Below are positions 1-8,337 of a stretch of DNA of 26,690 bases, piece by piece. Under the pieces are notes generated by a model. It was not told where the DNA came from. It ran no database searches and saw only the letters and a program-made list of their open reading frames with translations. The position numbers were made by a program, and so were the translations under genes. The stretch spans positions 1 through 26,690 of the forward strand of contig JAGZWV010000026.1 in the NCBI GenBank assembly GCA_018378775.1, read 5' to 3'. Position 1 is the stretch's first letter. Every line of letters starts with the position of its first letter. This DNA is from Collinsella sp. GTDB taxonomy: Bacteria; Actinomycetota; Coriobacteriia; Coriobacteriales; Coriobacteriaceae.

Positions 1-63
1 CCTGCATACTGGATTTTGGGCGAAAGGCAGGCGCTATGGGCCGCATTCTGTAAAAAAGACCAG
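1..63 (+). repeat. 63-bp direct repeat, copy 1
   Basis: This stretch is identical over 63 bases to 2310-2372 in the same orientation and may extend left beyond the window. It contains no convincing gene. Identity continues exactly to base 63 and stops abruptly at 64, which indicates a dispersed intergenic element, not chance. A second piece of the same family lies inverted at 141-172. Confidence 0.9.
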
Positions 64-140
64 CTTTTGAGGCACCGGGGGCTCAGAATCAAGGCTTTCA
101 ACGTGGTTTTGTGCACCCATTCCCGCGTCCGCGGACTCCG

Positions 141-172
141 GGATGCTGAATACTCCGGAATTTGCACGCCGC
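141..172 (-). repeat. inverted piece of the same repeat family
   Basis: The reverse complement of this stretch matches 2271-2302 at 27 of 32 positions, including the shared core GGAGTATTCAGCA. In the copy at 2271-2372 this piece lies directly before the 63-bp repeat in the same orientation; here it lies after it and inverted. The element is therefore rearranged or palindromic at this site. Confidence 0.7.
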
Positions 173-195
173 CCCCGGGGGTACCCGTGGGCAAA

Positions 196-234
196 AAGCA
201 ACCGCCCCGCCGAAATATGCAATCGGCGGGGCGG
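196..234 (-). terminator. Rho-independent terminator of the small hypothetical gene
   Basis: Perfect 12-bp arms at 202-213 and 223-234 enclose a 9-nt loop. Read on the minus strand, the GC-rich stem is followed by a T-rich stretch (TTGCTTTTTG). It lies about 45 bases after the stop of the gene that ends at 280. Confidence 0.8.
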
Positions 235-279
235 TCTATGCAAAAAGGCGGTTGTGGGTGCGCATGCCGCCCAGCGTTC

Positions 280-600
280 TTACCGACCGGCGCAGCGTCG
301 TGCGTAGCTCTTAATGTCTTCGGTAAAACCGTCTAGGTCGTCGAGCGTGATTACGTTATCGGAAAGCAAGTTGGCTATCTCATAACGCATGGTGCTGCGG
401 CGAATATCGCTTGCAAGCACTCCCGAGGACAGCTTGTCCCTATTGATGCGCTCTTCTAGCGCCCAAAATCTACTAGATGCTTCGCTGTCGTCGTTTAGCA
501 TCTCGATGTATTGGCCGATGAGCATTTCCATATAGCTTTCTTGCCATCTTGGGAGCAATTCCTTGAACAGCTTCCAGTCGCTTTCAGTTACCTCGCCCAT
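280..600 (-). CDS. conserved hypothetical protein, 106 aa
   Basis: Small soluble acidic protein with no signal peptide or membrane segment. It has a helical N-terminal half (DWKLFKELLPRWQESYM) and the C-terminal motif VITLDDLDGF. The pattern resembles a small Firmicutes/Coriobacteriia family often labelled 'multidrug transporter' in public annotation, but nothing here suggests transport, so no function is assigned. An upstream in-frame TTG at 618 is possible, but the ATG at 600 has a GGAG five bases ahead and was chosen. The gene stands alone and ends at a strong terminator. Confident as a gene; function unknown. Confidence 0.8.
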   Translation of the reverse strand: MGEVTESDWKLFKELLPRWQESYMEMLIGQYIEMLNDDSEASSRFWALEERINRDKLSSGVLASDIRRSTMRYEIANLLSDNVITLDDLDGFTEDIKSYARRCAGR

Positions 601-1048
601 ATTGTCTCCGTTCGCCAAACAGACTTAGCCATTCGATTTTTATTCTATTTGGTATTTTTGCTTGCAGCCGTGGATGAGGGGACCATCGGTCTTCGAGTTC
701 GAGCTTGAATGAACCGTTTGCTACAAAATGCGCCTAATTACTACGATGATTCGAATGCCTTCGATCATGCCGAAAAGGGTGAAAGTAAAACCGCAGGTAG
801 AAAGCTTGCCGATTTTTGAAAAAGATGGGTGTGGTCGGACCCATCGAGTTCGTCGTAGTAGATGAGCCTTTTTCTTGGCATGCAGTGAGTTAAATGCCAG
901 TTCCCGTGCTGGAATTGCCCGCTCCATTCGTGAGTTGCGGTGAAATAGGGGCTGTTAGACGCTCCAAGGTCCTCAACGGTCCGTATTTCACCGCAACTTG
1001 GAAGGGGCGAGCGACGTTGGCCAAGCATTACTGACGGGTTGGAGCGGC
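601..1048. other. intergenic region without a supported gene
   Basis: About 450 bases between two minus-strand genes. Open frames here overlap one another on both strands and have no ribosome binding site or recognisable motif. The only clear structure is the inverted repeat at 934-997. Confidence 0.6.
934..997. repeat. 14-bp inverted repeat, GTTGCGGTGRAATA family, copy 1
   Basis: Perfect arms at 934-947 and 984-997 (GTTGCGGTGAAATA and its complement) with a 36-nt interior. The arms are nearly the same as those at 2154-2168 and 2204-2218. It lies just past the 3' end of the XRE gene and could act in transcription termination, although there is no T-run directly after it. Confidence 0.75.
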
Positions 1049-1969
1049 TTAGGCTTGTTTGCGGCGCTTCCATTGCTTTCGGCACCAGCACATGAGTGCC
1101 TCTATGAAGGGAATCGTGATGAGGATGACCCATGCGGGATGGGGCTGCGCCAAACAAAGCCACATATAGAGGAACCAGGCAATGGCGGCTGTTGCATAGA
1201 CGACGCCGATCAGCTTGGAGAGATGATGCCGGTCGATAAAGTCGCCCATCGCCTCGTAGACGGGAATCAGAAAGACCAGAAAGAGCCCCATGCCCCACGT
1301 GCCGCAGATGATGCCGAGCGCGAGATAGGCGAGGACGACAAGTGCAGGAAAGGGAAACTTGTTCCATGCGCGACCGAGCTTGGTGTGGAAATGCTTGCCA
1401 TGATGGTCGAGCTTGTCGTGTGCCTCTTTCCAGCTCGAAAAGGTCTCTCCGTCGACGGTGACGGTGCCGTCGGCATTGGTATGTACGCTGTGTCCATCGT
1501 CCTCTAGCGTATCGATATGCAATCCGCCCGGCCCGACATGGACCTCTTCACCCTTGCGTTTGTTAGCCACATGGATACCATCCCAGCCAACATGGACCTC
1601 TTCGCCTTTGTTGGGATCAATAACGTGGATACCGCGTGCGAGAGAAATGTCGACAAGTGGCTTGCCGTCAGAATCCACGTGCTCGGTAGAAGGCTCGGCG
1701 CCTTCAGACTCGCCTGAATTATTGGCGTCAACGTCATCGTCGGCCGAGGTGTCGACATCGCTAGCCGCTTCCCCATACAGCAGCTCATCCAGCGACACGT
1801 CATACAGCGCGGCGAGTGCAATAAGGTTATCGGTATCGGGCGAGGATTCGCTGCGTTCCCATTTGCTGACAGCCTGGCGGCTTACGCCCAACTGGGCAGC
1901 AAGAGCCTCCTGGGAAAGACCGGCAGCTTTGCGGCGATCGACGAGGCGCTGTGCCATCGCAAGATCCAT
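1049..1969 (-). CDS. XRE-family regulator with C-terminal membrane domain
   Basis: 306 aa. Residues 5-65 form a Cro/CI-type helix-turn-helix (LSQEALAAQLGVSRQAVSKW). Residues 66-105 are an acidic low-complexity linker. Residues 106-165 hold a tandem repeat (KGEEVHVGWDGIHV, then KGEEVHVGPGGLHI) that looks like beta-strand arcade turns. Residues 206-296 are hydrophobic with three to four membrane segments, followed by a basic tail. It is probably a membrane-tethered DNA-binding protein; its signal and targets are unknown. An upstream ATG at 1984 exists, but AAAGGA stands six bases before the ATG at 1969, which is preferred. CTACCG repeats upstream may be its own operator. Confidence 0.85.
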   Translation of the reverse strand: MDLAMAQRLVDRRKAAGLSQEALAAQLGVSRQAVSKWERSESSPDTDNLIALAALYDVSLDELLYGEAASDVDTSADDDVDANNSGESEGAEPSTEHVDSDGKPLVDISLARGIHVIDPNKGEEVHVGWDGIHVANKRKGEEVHVGPGGLHIDTLEDDGHSVHTNADGTVTVDGETFSSWKEAHDKLDHHGKHFHTKLGRAWNKFPFPALVVLAYLALGIICGTWGMGLFLVFLIPVYEAMGDFIDRHHLSKLIGVVYATAAIAWFLYMWLCLAQPHPAWVILITIPFIEALMCWCRKQWKRRKQA

Positions 1970-2026
1970 GGTGGTTCCTTTCATGTGGCGACCGTAATCG
2001 AATGAGCCGAGTATGCCGAGAACAAT

Positions 2027-2085
2027 CGGTAGCGACCACCATTTCTAGTTAGAATCTGCCCCAACCCTACCGCAACTACCGGTAG
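2027..2085. promoter_or_regulatory. possible operator for the XRE gene
   Basis: The hexamer CGGTAG or its complement occurs at 2027-2032, at 2067-2072 and as the perfect 10-bp palindrome CTACCGGTAG at 2076-2085, all just upstream of the XRE start. Autoregulation through such sites is common for XRE proteins. No clear -35/-10 pair was found, so this is tentative. Confidence 0.35.
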
Positions 2086-2153
2086 CAACCCTCACAACCA
2101 GGAATTTCATGACAAGTGTCAGCACCCATAACAGTCTAGAGCCCTCTCAATAA

Positions 2154-2218
2154 GTTGCGGTGGAATAGTTCCTGTTTGGCATGGCAGAGCCACAAAACGG
2201 GAGCTATTCCACCGCAAC
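2154..2218. repeat. 15-bp inverted repeat, GTTGCGGTGRAATA family, copy 2
   Basis: Perfect arms at 2154-2168 and 2204-2218, extending four more bases with one mismatch. The interior can form a second imperfect stem. Same family as 934-997, and again 3' of a minus-strand gene. Confidence 0.75.
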
Positions 2219-2270
2219 CTACTATCAGGCAACGCACCCGCAAAGTAGCCGCGGGTGCCTAGGGCGGGGT

Positions 2271-2372
2271 GCGGCGTGCATTTTTGGGAGTATTCAGCAG
2301 CCGAGGATGCCTGCATACTGGATTTTGGGCGAAAGGCAGGCGCTATGGGCCGCATTCTGTAAAAAAGACCAG
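2271..2372 (+). repeat. dispersed intergenic repeat, copy 2
   Basis: Composite of a 32-base block (2271-2302), also seen inverted at 141-172, and the 63-base block (2310-2372) identical to 1-63. It lies just beyond the 3' end of the ABC permease gene. No coding function is visible. Confidence 0.85.
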
Positions 2373-2419
2373 GCTGTGGGCGCATCGGTAGCTCGCTACA
2401 GTTTGAATCCCGGGACAGG

Positions 2420-5185
2420 TTACTCGGCACTCTTGAGGGCGCCGACCATGTCGATCTTGTTGAGGGTACGATTGGTGGCGAGGTTGACGATAAACGTAAA
2501 GCCAAAGGAAAGCACCACGGCAAGCACATAGCTCAGCGGCTCGACCTCAACGTCAAAGTACAGCGATGGCATCTGCAGGATGTAGGTAAAGCTCTCGGCC
2601 AGCAAGCCGCCTAACGGCACGCCCAGAGCGGCGCCAATCGCCGTGAGAATCAACGTCTCCTTGTTGACGTAGTGGTGCACCTCGCCGCGACGGAAGCCCA
2701 ACACCTTAATGGTCGCCAGCTCGCGCTCGCGTTCGGAGATATTCGTGTTGGACAGCGTAAACACCACCACAAACGACAGGCACGCCGCCATAAAGGTCAC
2801 GAGCACCACGACGGAATTGATAATCGCAAAGTTCGCCTCGTAGTTCTGCCAATGTTCGGCCGTGCTCGAAATGGTGAGCCAACCGTCACTCTTAAGATTC
2901 TTGCTAAACGCAATCTGGTCGGCCGACGAGCCCTTAAGCAGCACAAAGACGCCGTTGAGGCGTGCGCTTCGACCGAACGCGCGCTCATAGGTACTCTGCG
3001 TCATATAGAGCGTGTTGCCCAGATAGTTGAGCGAGATGTCGCTAACCTTGACCTTGGCAACATTGAGCGACGAATCCTGGACGTGTGCTGTATCGCCCGG
3101 CTGAATCCCCAGCACCAGCTGCGAGCTCTTGCTTAAATACACGTCCCCGTCACGCAGGGCGAGCGGTTCTTTGGACTCATCCTCCAGGCGCACGTAATCG
3201 CCCAAGTCACCCGTGCGGTCGTCGGGAATCACGATCAGCTGCACGGTCTCGCTCTTGCCGCCAAATGTAAAGGTGACGTTGTCGGTCATAATCGGCAGGG
3301 TCGAGGTCACGGTCACGTCGGAATCCTTGGCCGCGCTGCGCTCATCCAATGCCGCGCACGTCTGCGAAAAATCGTCGGGATTGGCGACCGCCAGCAAGTC
3401 ATAGCGCGTGATATGCCCGTACTGCTTGGGCGACAGCGCGACCGACGTATCACGAATGCCCATGCCGCAAATCACAAGCGCTGTGCAGCCCGCGATGCCA
3501 AAGATGGTCATAAAGGCACGCTTTTTGTAGCGGAACAGGTTACGCGCTGCCACCTTGTTCAAAAAGCCCATGCGGTGCCAGATAAAGCCGATACGCTCAA
3601 GCAAGATACGCGAGCCGGCGCGCGGGGCCTTGGGACGCATGAGCGAGGCTGGGGTCTCGGCCATCTCGTGACGACAGGCGATAATCGTGGCGCCCACCAC
3701 GCCCACGGCAAACAGCGCCACCGAGACGATTGAGGACACGATGTCGTACGAAAGCAGCATCTGAGGCAGCGAGTACATGTCGTCGAACACCGTAAACAAG
3801 AACAGCGGCAGGCCCACAAAGCCGATGATGTTGCCGAGCACGCCGCCGATCAGACAAGCCCACAGCGCATAGTCCACGTATTTGGACAGGATGCGCCCGC
3901 GCGAATAACCGAGCGCCTTATACAGGCCAATGAGCGTGCGCTCCTCCTCAACCATACGCGTGGCGGTGGTGAGGCTGATGAGCACGGCGACGATAAAGAA
4001 GATAAACGGGAACACCGTGGCGATGGCCTCAATTGACGAGCTATCGCTCTCGACGCTCGAGTAGCTTGCGATGTTACCGCGGTCCTGGATGTACCAAGTG
4101 CATTCGCCCAGATCGGAAAGCTCGGCGCGGGCATCGGCAAAATGCTGGTCAGCGGCGGCGCGGCGCTGGTCCAGGTCAGCTTGCGCCTGTGCACGTTCGT
4201 CGCCGCCCTCGGCCATACGGTCGATGTTGCCCTGTTCAATCCCAAAGAGCATATTCGCCTGGCGCTCGGCCGCATCCAAGCTTGCCGGCGTGTCAACCGT
4301 CAACTCCTGAGCACGTGCCTTCTCACGCTCCCTGCGGATCTTCTCGATATTGCCCTTGACCTCGTTGATCTTTGTCGTGTAGGCATCCGAATAGGAGTTG
4401 AGGCTCTTGGCTCCCTCGACGATCACGTGGACCGAGGAGTAGGAAGAAGATGTCGCGGCGTCCTCGTTCACATAGAACTTATAGTCCGCAGCCGAAGCAG
4501 CGCGAAAGGCGTTGACTGTCGAGTCGGAGCTCACGTCGGTGGGATCGAGGACCTCGGCCGTAATGGTGTAATCGCCCGCGGCAAACTGGTCCTTGGCGCT
4601 TTGGTTCGACGAGCTCGCATCGTTGGCGGCAAAGCTCACCGTATCGCCGAGCTTTTTGCCCGAAGCCTTCAGAAACTTCGAAGTCACCGCGACCTCACCG
4701 GCGCTCTCGGGCAAATCGCCGCTCACCAGCACCGGTTGATCGATATTCTCCTTGGAGAGACTTTGCACGACCACGCGCTCGCGCGTTGTGCCCACGGCGG
4801 TGTAGGCGGTCTCGGTGTAGATACCCTCGGCCGTCTCGACGCCGTCGACCTCTTGGATAGCCGCAAGATCGTCGCGCGTAAGGCCATAGGTCGACTGCAC
4901 GTTAATGTCATAGACATTCTGCTGGTCAAAGTAGACGTCAACCGAATCGCACAGGTCCTCGCAGCCCGCCTTAAGGCCGCACATCACACTCACGCCGAGC
5001 GCGGTGATGACCACGATGGACAAGAAGCGCTTAAGACTGCCGCGGATTGTGCGGTAGATGCCACGGCGAAATACCGTCGGCACCATATCGTTTGAGCTTT
5101 GGGCGGTACGATAGGTCGCGAACTCCCGGTCGCGGCCCGCGTGCTCCGTATCGTGGTTTTGGCTGTTTTGGCGATCTTGGTCCAT
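2420..5185 (-). CDS. ABC transporter permease, FtsX/MacB type
   Basis: About 921 aa, as expected for a double-FtsX permease. One membrane segment near residues 48-68 is followed by a large extracytoplasmic domain that includes a charged, probably coiled-coil stretch around 275-340. A first FtsX block with several helices follows (including EEERTLIGLYKALGYSRG near 410-430), then a second soluble domain, and a C-terminal FtsX block with the paired motif ERERELATIKVLGFRRGE. The family works in lipoprotein or lipid handling, peptide export or envelope signalling; the substrate cannot be read here. It is translationally coupled to the ATPase gene. A GTG at 5197 would overlap that gene by 7 bases; the ATG at 5185 was preferred, and neither has a strong binding site. 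Confidence 0.9.
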   Translation of the reverse strand: MDQDRQNSQNHDTEHAGRDREFATYRTAQSSNDMVPTVFRRGIYRTIRGSLKRFLSIVVITALGVSVMCGLKAGCEDLCDSVDVYFDQQNVYDINVQSTYGLTRDDLAAIQEVDGVETAEGIYTETAYTAVGTTRERVVVQSLSKENIDQPVLVSGDLPESAGEVAVTSKFLKASGKKLGDTVSFAANDASSSNQSAKDQFAAGDYTITAEVLDPTDVSSDSTVNAFRAASAADYKFYVNEDAATSSSYSSVHVIVEGAKSLNSYSDAYTTKINEVKGNIEKIRREREKARAQELTVDTPASLDAAERQANMLFGIEQGNIDRMAEGGDERAQAQADLDQRRAAADQHFADARAELSDLGECTWYIQDRGNIASYSSVESDSSSIEAIATVFPFIFFIVAVLISLTTATRMVEEERTLIGLYKALGYSRGRILSKYVDYALWACLIGGVLGNIIGFVGLPLFLFTVFDDMYSLPQMLLSYDIVSSIVSVALFAVGVVGATIIACRHEMAETPASLMRPKAPRAGSRILLERIGFIWHRMGFLNKVAARNLFRYKKRAFMTIFGIAGCTALVICGMGIRDTSVALSPKQYGHITRYDLLAVANPDDFSQTCAALDERSAAKDSDVTVTSTLPIMTDNVTFTFGGKSETVQLIVIPDDRTGDLGDYVRLEDESKEPLALRDGDVYLSKSSQLVLGIQPGDTAHVQDSSLNVAKVKVSDISLNYLGNTLYMTQSTYERAFGRSARLNGVFVLLKGSSADQIAFSKNLKSDGWLTISSTAEHWQNYEANFAIINSVVVLVTFMAACLSFVVVFTLSNTNISERERELATIKVLGFRRGEVHHYVNKETLILTAIGAALGVPLGGLLAESFTYILQMPSLYFDVEVEPLSYVLAVVLSFGFTFIVNLATNRTLNKIDMVGALKSAE

Positions 5186-5190
5186 GGGCG

Positions 5191-5892
<702 letters not shown>

Positions 5893-5925
5893 CGATCGGT
5901 TCCCATCTGGTCGGATAACTCTTTA

Positions 5926-5953
5926 GTATTACCCATTTCGCACCGACCAAAAA
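5926..5953 (-). promoter_or_regulatory. putative promoter of the ABC operon
   Basis: On the minus strand, TTTTTG (5953-5948) and TAATAC (5931-5926) are separated by 16 bases, about 35 bases ahead of the ATPase start. The -10 is good and the -35 is weak. Confidence 0.4.
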
Positions 5954-6093
5954 GGGACAGGTTCATTTTGGCAGGTTTTATATGGGGAAACGACAGCCAT
6001 AGATTAGGAGCCGGGGAGGCAGAGAAATCATCGACGGCGTCAGGCCGACCGCCAAACACAACGCGCGTATCTCTATCTGTCAGCCGAATTATT

Positions 6094-6107
6094 CGAACAG
6101 CTGTTCG
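6094..6107. promoter_or_regulatory. LexA-type SOS box
   Basis: CGAACAGCTGTTCG is a perfect 14-bp palindrome of the form CGAAC-N4-GTTCG, the LexA site known from Gram-positive bacteria including actinobacteria. It lies 57 bases before the GyrI-like start and a few bases before a -10-like TATGAT (6112-6117), where bound LexA would block RNA polymerase. Confidence 0.75.
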
Positions 6108-6163
6108 TTTCTATGATATGATTCCACTATCTAAGCAGGCCAATACGCAGAAAGGCGGCCAAC

Positions 6164-6802
6164 ATGGCGTTCGACTTTAAGAAGGAATGCAAGGAGCTCT
6201 ACAAACCTGCAAGCAAGCCGAGTATCGTAACTGTCCCGCCTATGAGCTACGTTGCCGTTCGCGGAAAGGGCGACCCAAATACCGAAGGTGGCGAGTATCA
6301 AAACGCCCTGCCACTGCTTTACGGCATCGCCTATACCGTCAAGATGTCGAAGAAAGGCTCAAGGAGTATCGAGGGCTATTTCGACTTTGTAGTACCGCCG
6401 CTCGAGGGATTCTGGTGGCAAGACTCCCCGAGCGGCGACATCGATTATGTACGCAAGGACGATTTCAACTTTATCTCGTGCATCCGCCTGCCCGATTTCG
6501 TCAGCCGAGATGATTTTGACTGGGCAGTCGCGGAAGCCACGACCAAAAAGAAACTGGACTTTTCTGCCGTCGAGCTGCTTAAAGTTGACGAGGGTCTCTG
6601 CGTTCAATGCATGCACACCGGGCCCTACGGCAACGAACCGGCGACCGTAAACGCTATGCATGAATACACGATCGAGCAGGGCTATGTTCCCGACTTCTCA
6701 GACACCCGTTTACATCACGAAATCTATCTCTCCGATCCGCGCAAATGTGCACCGGAGAAACTTAAGACTGTGGTTCGTCATCCTATCAAGCGCGCCGAAT
6801 AA
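6164..6802 (+). CDS. GyrI-like small-molecule-binding domain protein
   Basis: 212 aa cytoplasmic protein of the GyrI-like/COG4832 type. The N-terminal pattern (PSIVTVPPMSYVAVRGKGDP), the GFWWQ motif near residues 82-86 and MHTGPYGNEPATV near 150 mark the family; it has no helix-turn-helix. Relatives bind small aromatic molecules. E. coli SbmC/GyrI is SOS-induced and protects against gyrase poisons, and some GyrI-like proteins hydrolyse DNA-alkylating cyclopropyl natural products. A protective role is inferred, not shown. AAAGG lies eight bases ahead of the ATG. The upstream LexA-type box predicts DNA-damage induction. It is divergent from the ABC operon; ogt lies about 0.8 kb downstream. Confidence 0.88.
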   Translation: MAFDFKKECKELYKPASKPSIVTVPPMSYVAVRGKGDPNTEGGEYQNALPLLYGIAYTVKMSKKGSRSIEGYFDFVVPPLEGFWWQDSPSGDIDYVRKDDFNFISCIRLPDFVSRDDFDWAVAEATTKKKLDFSAVELLKVDEGLCVQCMHTGPYGNEPATVNAMHEYTIEQGYVPDFSDTRLHHEIYLSDPRKCAPEKLKTVVRHPIKRAE

Positions 6803-6904
6803 CATGGAGCGTCATTTCACGCGCTAGGTTTTAAGCCAGTCAACCAGCCGCCACCTAGGCCGTCCGGTAATTATCCTGACGCGGCCCGTCGCATCTTATA
6901 AGTT

Positions 6905-6958
6905 TGTTTTGCTAAAGCTGGAAAGCCTCTCAACGATGCGCAACTCCAGCCCTTTTTC
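6905..6958 (+). ncRNA. candidate small RNA upstream of the Abi_2 remnant
   Basis: A 6-bp perfect stem GCTGGA/TCCAGC (6917-6922 with 6945-6950) encloses a 22-nt loop and is followed by CCTTTTTCT, which resembles a short RNA ending in a terminator. A -10-like TATAAG precedes it. The loop begins with AAGCCTCT (6923-6930), the exact complement of AGAGGCTT (6964-6971), which contains the Abi ribosome binding site. Abi_2 (AbiF-type) HEPN proteins have been reported with adjacent non-coding antitoxin RNAs; assigning that role here is inference. Confidence 0.4.
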
Positions 6959-6973
6959 TATCAAGAGGCTTAA

Positions 6974-7319
6974 ATGAAATACCGGAAGTCGCGGATATCC
7001 ATCAACGAACAGATAGCACTATTGACAGAAAACAAGGGTCTTAAGTGCTCTAATCAAAGCGAACTCGAGCGAGCTTTGGTCGAAGTCGGCCACTACAAAC
7101 TGTCGGCCTACTGGTTTCCCTGCAAACCAAATGCAAGTCCGGGATTACCATCTTTCGCGAAGGCACAACATTCGAAACCATCATCTACACGTATGAATTT
7201 GACCGAGCCCTCCGGCAGTTAATGTTTGATGCGGTCGGCAGAATTGAGATCTACCTCAGAAGCAGAATTGCCTATCTTGCCTCTGAGGAACGCGGGCCTT
7301 TCTGTTACCCAGATGTCAC
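6974..7319 (+). pseudogene. Abi_2 (AbiF/AbiD-like) abortive infection gene, frameshifted and truncated
   Basis: The N-terminal fragment begins at an ATG five bases after AGAGG and reads through the Abi_2 hallmark GHYKLSAYWFP. Homology then shifts frame between about 7130 and 7144 and continues as FREGTTFETIIYTYEFDRAL and RIEIYLRSRIAYL up to about 7315, where it stops at sequence from another gene. Intact family members are roughly 300 aa; only about 115 codons remain, so this is a dead gene. Abi_2 proteins are HEPN-type RNase toxins linked to phage defence. The R-x6-H in RALVEVGH survives, but the C-terminal HEPN region is cut. Confidence 0.8.
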
Positions 7320-7535
7320 CATAACGAGGCTCAACTCGGCATGCCCATCGGGCTTTGCGCCGCGCTGGGATACGCCGCCGTCTTTGGCAGCGCCACCAAT
7401 ACGCTGCTCGCGCCGATCCTTATTGGCTGCGAAGTCTTCGGCTTTGGCGACTTGCCGAAGTTCTTTATTGTCTGCGTCGTGGCTTACCTGTTCAACATGG
7501 ATAAGTCGATCTACGCCCTGCAGAAGCGGGCGTAG
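7320..7535 (+). pseudogene. C-terminal remnant of a ClC-family chloride channel gene
   Basis: From base 7320 a frame reads HNEAQLGMPIGLCAAL, then FGSATNTLLAPILIG, FFIVCVVAYLFNMDKSIY and a QKR end. This matches the last two membrane helices of ClC-type voltage-gated chloride channel proteins (the G-x-ATNT motif and the terminal aY-x5-SIY motif). About 70 codons are left where a full protein has 400 or more, and there is no ribosome binding site or upstream half. It abuts the Abi_2 remnant with no spacer, which suggests the Abi locus inserted into, or recombined with, a channel gene and both decayed. Confidence 0.55.
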
Positions 7536-7599
7536 ATGGATGTCCAAGCAGGTGGTCTCAACCGGAAACGGCGTCTTGGCTATGCAAAGTGCTCGAACG

Positions 7600-8178
7600 T
7601 TATTCCTCGTACGCGCCCTCAAGCCGGAGCAGCCACTCCTTACGGTCGAGGCCGCCGGCATATCCGTTAAGCGAGCCGTCGGCCGCGACCACGCGATGGC
7701 ACGGCACGATAATCGAAATGGGATTACGCGCGACCGCGGCCCCCACGGCACGGGGAGACACAACGGGTGCTTCGTTTCCCGGTACACGATGTCGAGCCGC
7801 AACACGCTGGGCGATCTCACCATACGTAGCGACCTCGCCACGCGGGATAGAAAGCAGCTCAAACCAAACCTCACGCTGAAACGCCGTGCCAATCATATGC
7901 AACGGCGGCGTAAACCGAGGCTCCTGCCCCGCAAAATAAGCATTCAGCCAAGCCCAAGAACGCTCAAGCACCGAAGATGCCGCGCCATTTGCCGGACTCA
8001 CCGAAGACATCCCACCGGTACCAGAAACCGCATCGGCACCTACGACATACTCCGCATCCTCTTTGAGCAGCGTAGAGCCAAAGTGCTCCTGACCCTCAAA
8101 CCAAAGCCCCGTCAAACCGCGGCCATCAGCGGCAAGCAAGATTTCGCCCAAGGGCGAAGCAAACGTCGTCGTGACCAC
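7600..8178 (-). CDS. ogt: methylated-DNA-[protein]-cysteine S-methyltransferase
   Basis: 192 aa. The C-terminal half carries the hallmark IIVPCHRVV with acceptor Cys160, a preceding helix-turn-helix-like segment (GEVATYGEIAQRVAA), and the closing GYAGGLDRKEWLLRLE. The N-terminal half is the short variable domain with ASPLGEILLAAD. The enzyme moves the alkyl group from O6-alkylguanine or O4-alkylthymine to its own cysteine, a one-use repair reaction. Start: GTG at 8178 with AAAGGAG six bases upstream. The gene stands alone, with large palindromes upstream. The segment around residues 42-66 (small and charged residues, GTGG) is probably a loop insertion. Confidence 0.95.
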   Translation of the reverse strand: MVTTTFASPLGEILLAADGRGLTGLWFEGQEHFGSTLLKEDAEYVVGADAVSGTGGMSSVSPANGAASSVLERSWAWLNAYFAGQEPRFTPPLHMIGTAFQREVWFELLSIPRGEVATYGEIAQRVAARHRVPGNEAPVVSPRAVGAAVARNPISIIVPCHRVVAADGSLNGYAGGLDRKEWLLRLEGAYEE

Positions 8179-8337
8179 CAGCGGCTCCTTTCAAAACTCC
8201 GCACCATAATACCGCGAATTGTGCAGACAACCCCCGCAGATACGTCTGGGCGGGCTCGATTGTCCAAGGGAGGGAGTTTTTCCTCTCAATATCGGCCGAT
8301 ACCGAGTCACAACGCCCAAAACGATGTCCGGCAAAAA

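Noticed and set aside
721..927. Possible 68-codon gene on the minus strand
   Set aside because: No ribosome binding site, no motif, and competing open frames in the same region; treated as non-coding.
2373..2419. tRNA-like words (GGTAGCTC and GTTTGAATCCCGGG)
   Set aside because: The D-arm-like and T-arm-like pieces are too close together; there is no anticodon arm or acceptor stem. At most a chance match or a very eroded remnant.
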